Assembly (NCBI GenBank): GCA_910585805.1
Contig: CAJUFB010000002.1
Span: 61,797-70,013, forward strand
DNA: 8,217 nucleotides
Direction: 5' to 3'
From: an uncultured Acetatifactor sp.
GTDB lineage: Bacteria; Bacillota; Clostridia; Lachnospirales; Lachnospiraceae
The notes under the pieces were generated by a model, which did not search any database, was not told the origin of the DNA, and saw only the letters and a list, made by a program, of their open reading frames with translations. Shown here one piece after another: positions 5,866 through 8,217 of this stretch. Numbering within the stretch: the first letter of the stretch is position 1; every line of letters starts with the position of its first letter. The position numbers and the translations under genes were made by a program.

Positions 5866-7278
5866 TCAAAAACGGAAATATAAAAACGGATTGTAGGAAG
5901 CATCCACAATACCCGCAATAGCCAGCAGCAAAAGCACCGCCGGAATCACTTTTTCCCCAAAACGGTACAGGGCAATCGCCGGTCCTGTCCTGGTCTTTTG
6001 GAGCTCCTCCGCTGCCCGGTCAAACAAAGGCGTAGCGGCAGCCACAGCGATCAGGAACAATACGCCATACTGCCTCCCCAGATAAAAGCCCTCCGTATCC
6101 GCCAGGCCGCCTCCCATCCCTGCCATGGCCCTCAGATACCCCAGAATCCGCCCAGGCGTCTCCAGCGCAAAAAGTACCCACCCCACCAGCACGACCAGCA
6201 TGGTATAGACCAGTCCCACTGCCTTTGGAAGCCACGCCAGAAGCTTTCCCAGAAACAGCTTCTCCAGCACCAACGCAAAGGCAAACCACAGCCCCCACAG
6301 CAGGAAATTCCACCCTGCTCCATGCCAGATTCCCGTCAGCATCCACACGATCAATATATTCAGAAGCTGCCGGATCCTCCCTTTACGATTGCCTCCCAGG
6401 GGAATATATACATACTCTCGAAACCAGCTGCCCAGAGAAATATGCCATCTGCGCCAGAACTCCGTGACAGACGCCGAGATATACGGATACTTGAAATTCT
6501 CCGGAAACCGGAACCCCAACATTTCCCCCATGCCGACAGCCATATCGGAATAGCCCGAAAAATCAAAATAAATCTGAAAGGCAAAGGCGAAAATCCCCAC
6601 CCAGGCAGTCAGCGCAGACATCTGTCGCAGATTCATTTCCGAAACCAGCACCCATAGTTCCCCGATATTGTTGGCAAGCAGTACTTTTTTCGCCAGGCCG
6701 ATGCAGAAACGCTTCATTCCGTCACTGACCGTTTCCAGATCCGCTTTCCGATCATGGAGCCTTGCTTCCACATCCCGGTATTTCACAATGGGCCCCGCTA
6801 TCAGCTGGGGAAACATTGCCACATACACGCCGAAATCCAACAGGTTCTTCTGGACCTCTGCCTCTCCCCGATAAACATCAATGGTATAGGACATGGTCTG
6901 AAAGGTGTAAAAGGAAATCCCTATGGGCAGCGGCAGCGCCAGAAGCGGAACTGACACGCCTGTCACCGCATTGAATGTCTGTATCAGAAAATCCGCATAT
7001 TTAAAAAAGCACAGCACCGACAGATTGATCAGCACCGAGGAAAACAGAACCCCCTTCGACGCCCGCTTTCCCCGGAAATGTCCAATCAAACGTCCATGAA
7101 CATAGTCTGCTACAGTGGAAAACAGCATCAGCAGCACATAAACCGGTTCCCCCCAGGCATAGAAAAACAGGCTCCCCAAAAAGAGAACCAGATTTTTGCC
7201 TCTCCCGGGAACCAGATAGTACAATATGAAGAACAGGGGCAGAAAACGGAATAAAAATACCACACTGCTGAAAACCAT
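5866..7278 (-). CDS. MBOAT-family membrane O-acyltransferase (AlgI/DltB type)
   Basis: The 470-residue polytopic membrane protein has the usual length for bacterial AlgI-like MBOATs. Signature stretches in order are LPIGISFYTFQTMSYTIDVY (117-136), MFPQLIAGPIVKY (155-167), FQIYFDFSGYSDMAVG (234-249), FPENFKYPYISASVTEFWRR (258-277) with WHIS (278-281), EYVYIPLGGNRKG (288-300) and MLTGIWHGAGWNFLLWG (313-329). His319 in GIWHGA is the expected invariant catalytic His, and His279 is the second conserved one. Such proteins take an acyl group, usually acetyl, from a cytoplasmic donor and pass it across the membrane for modification of alginate-like polysaccharide, peptidoglycan or teichoic acid. The DHHW gene downstream supports the AlgI-AlgJ/X style of pairing. 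There is no DltA or DltC nearby, so D-alanylation is less likely. The ATG at 7278 follows AGGAGAGGGATTCG. The substrate is unknown. Confidence 0.97.
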   Translation of the reverse strand: MVFSSVVFLFRFLPLFFILYYLVPGRGKNLVLFLGSLFFYAWGEPVYVLLMLFSTVADYVHGRLIGHFRGKRASKGVLFSSVLINLSVLCFFKYADFLIQTFNAVTGVSVPLLALPLPIGISFYTFQTMSYTIDVYRGEAEVQKNLLDFGVYVAMFPQLIAGPIVKYRDVEARLHDRKADLETVSDGMKRFCIGLAKKVLLANNIGELWVLVSEMNLRQMSALTAWVGIFAFAFQIYFDFSGYSDMAVGMGEMLGFRFPENFKYPYISASVTEFWRRWHISLGSWFREYVYIPLGGNRKGRIRQLLNILIVWMLTGIWHGAGWNFLLWGLWFAFALVLEKLFLGKLLAWLPKAVGLVYTMLVVLVGWVLFALETPGRILGYLRAMAGMGGGLADTEGFYLGRQYGVLFLIAVAAATPLFDRAAEELQKTRTGPAIALYRFGEKVIPAVLLLLAIAGIVDASYNPFLYFRF

Positions 7279-7317
7279 CGAATCCCTCTCCTATCCCATC
7301 CTACGGAAAGCGAATAC

Positions 7318-7363
7318 GGCTTCCCATAGCTGAATACAACGCAGCAACATTCAGCCTGAAGCC
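7318..7363 (-). promoter_or_regulatory. Nested stem-loop in the MBOAT leader
   Basis: Outer arms GGCTTC (7318-7323) and GAAGCC (7358-7363) enclose inner arms GCTGAA (7329-7334) and TTCAGC (7350-7355) around a 15-base loop. It lies about 40 bases before the MBOAT start and after the hairpin at 7390-7420. The ribosome binding site is not inside the stem. It could be part of a regulated leader, or simply chance structure in GC-rich DNA. Confidence 0.3.
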
Positions 7364-7389
7364 AGATCTCCTGCCCATATATCAGGAAA

Positions 7390-7420
7390 GGCTGCAGCAT
7401 TCCCTGCGGGAGCTGCAGCC
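7390..7420 (-). terminator. Hairpin terminator or attenuator after the DUF4358 lipoprotein gene
   Basis: Perfect 9-base arms GGCTGCAGC (7390-7398) and GCTGCAGCC (7412-7420) enclose a second short stem (TCCC-GCA-GGGA on the minus strand). The hairpin begins 14 bases after the lipoprotein stop codon and is followed by TTTCCTGATATAT. The stem is very stable, but the T-run is short and interrupted, so I expect partial termination. This would make the lipoprotein more abundant than the MBOAT protein if both come from one transcript. Confidence 0.6.
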
Positions 7421-7434
7421 CGAATCCGGTATCC

Positions 7435-8145
7435 CTACAGCTTCCCACTGATGGCGTCTATTGCCAGCCTGTTGGCCTCCTGGCACTTTGCGATAACGTC
7501 CTCTTCCTTCTCCTCTTCAATGGCAAAGCCTCCCAGCTGAACAAAAATGACATAATTGTCAATTCTTTCCACCTGGCTTGCCTGGATCTTGCCCAGGTTC
7601 TGGGGATACTGCATGGTGTCATTGACTTTGGATTCGCGGTAGGCGTTCAGGGCCTCCTCCACCGCGTCCGCCTGTCCCTCTGCGGCTTTGACGATGACCA
7701 GCGTATCTACATTCGTACTGATCATGGGTGTCTCTGCCATAAAGTCCTCATACATATCCGATGTGATCCCGAAAAACGTCTCTACCATCTGGGCATCCAT
7801 GGGCATGTCAGGCCAGTAATTGTCCGCTCCCAGCGTCTCCACAACCGCCTGTCTCAAACCTTCCATCTCCTCGCTCCGGACTCCGGCGTCCGCATCCGGC
7901 ACACCGTCGCCGTCGCCGTCGCCCTCCCCTTCGGTCGGTTCTCCTTCTGCGGACGCGCCGGAGCCTTCCCCCTGAGCGCCGCTTTCGTCCGCTCCCATGC
8001 CGTCATCTCCGCCCTGTTCGGGAGAGCTGCTTACCTCGGTGCTCTGGCCAGCCCCCTGAGAGCCGGACTCGTCCCCGCCCTTGCCGCACGCGCTGATGCC
8101 GAGCACCAGAATACCTGTACACAAATACAAAACAACTTTTTTCAT
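7435..8145 (-). CDS. Secreted lipoprotein with DUF4358 domain
   Basis: The ATG at 8145 is chosen over an in-frame ATG at 8181 because a perfect AGGAGGA (8151-8157) lies just before it and it places the signal peptide at the N-terminus. This gives 236 residues. Residues 2-16 are a lysine-led hydrophobic signal, and ISAC with Cys20 is the lipobox, so the mature protein should be lipid-anchored on the outer face of the membrane. Residues 21-92 are a Gly/Glu/Asp/Ser linker that includes DGDGDGVPDAD (76-86). Residues about 98-210 match the DUF4358 family as I know it: NYWPDMPMD, FFGITSDMYEDF, TLVIVKAAEGQADAVEEAL and NYVIFVQLGG. The family has no established function. The gene sits directly before the MBOAT and DHHW genes, so an accessory role in envelope glycan acylation is possible. 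The 72 bases upstream show no clear promoter. Confidence 0.92.
   Translation of the reverse strand: MKKVVLYLCTGILVLGISACGKGGDESGSQGAGQSTEVSSSPEQGGDDGMGADESGAQGEGSGASAEGEPTEGEGDGDGDGVPDADAGVRSEEMEGLRQAVVETLGADNYWPDMPMDAQMVETFFGITSDMYEDFMAETPMISTNVDTLVIVKAAEGQADAVEEALNAYRESKVNDTMQYPQNLGKIQASQVERIDNYVIFVQLGGFAIEEEKEEDVIAKCQEANRLAIDAISGKL
7904..7923 (-). repeat. Short hexanucleotide repeat inside the lipoprotein linker
   Basis: The word CGTCGC is repeated three times in a row here. In the lipoprotein frame it encodes the alternating Gly-Asp run at about residues 75-81. The repeat unit is six bases, so slippage would lengthen or shorten the linker by Gly-Asp pairs without breaking the frame. Confidence 0.7.
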
Positions 8146-8217
8146 AACTTTCCTCCTATTCCAGTTCCGCACTTCCCCCATCCGGTACCTTTCACAGGCA
8201 GAGAATTTCCGGCCGCT

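Noticed and set aside
5636..5869. Minus-strand 77-codon frame filling the MBOAT-DHHW gap, starting at TTG over the MBOAT stop
   Set aside because: It has no ribosome binding site and a rare start, and half of it is the degenerate repeat tract. The protein has no coherent composition. I would reconsider it only with ribosome-profiling data.
5998..6657. Plus-strand open frame opposite the MBOAT gene
   Set aside because: It overlaps the fully conserved MBOAT sequence, and its Gln/Pro/His-rich product is typical of antisense reading.
7128..7448. Minus-strand frame spanning the lipoprotein-MBOAT gap
   Set aside because: It overlaps the start of the MBOAT gene in another frame and includes the hairpin region. 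Its Cys/Trp-rich product looks random.
8192..8217. Possible tail of an upstream gene (frame ending in TGA at 8192-8194)
   Set aside because: Only seven codons are visible before the window edge, too few to support a gene call.

Overview
The window looks like chromosomal DNA from a GC-rich member of the Clostridia, most likely Lachnospiraceae. The reasons are the strong AGGAGG-type ribosome binding sites, a DUF4358 lipoprotein next to an MBOAT/DHHW pair, and a TPR protein of a type I remember from Lachnospiraceae genomes. This is judgement from protein style, not a database result. All six genes lie on the minus strand, so transcription runs from right to left. I see no tRNA, rRNA, CRISPR array, insertion sequence or phage gene.

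Right part (8217 to about 4500): a secreted DUF4358 lipoprotein, an MBOAT O-acyltransferase of the AlgI/DltB type, and a DHHW-family protein with an AlgJ/AlgX-like Asp-His-Ser set. Together they look like an envelope acylation module. The MBOAT protein would pass an acyl group (probably acetyl) across the membrane, and the DHHW protein would place it on a cell-surface or exported glycan. The lipoprotein would be an accessory on the outer face. The gaps between these genes (156 and 245 nt) carry hairpins and a degenerate short repeat, so they are not bare operon junctions.

Middle part (about 4410 to 2677): a HAD-superfamily phosphatase or phosphoglucomutase-like enzyme, then rsmA (ksgA), the 16S rRNA dimethyladenosine methyltransferase. 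A bidirectional intrinsic terminator at 2343-2393 closes this transcription unit.

Left part (2280 to 1): right after that terminator sits a near-consensus extended -10 promoter. It drives a large gene that runs off the left edge. The visible 760 residues hold a TPR-like helical N-terminus, a long acidic low-complexity middle, a conserved-looking helical patch, and a 17-residue tandem repeat (51 nt) at the edge. The repeat copies become more alike toward the edge, which suggests recent expansion.

The most interesting points are this repeat tract, the near-leaderless start of the same gene, and the three-gene acylation module with its DUF4358 partner.
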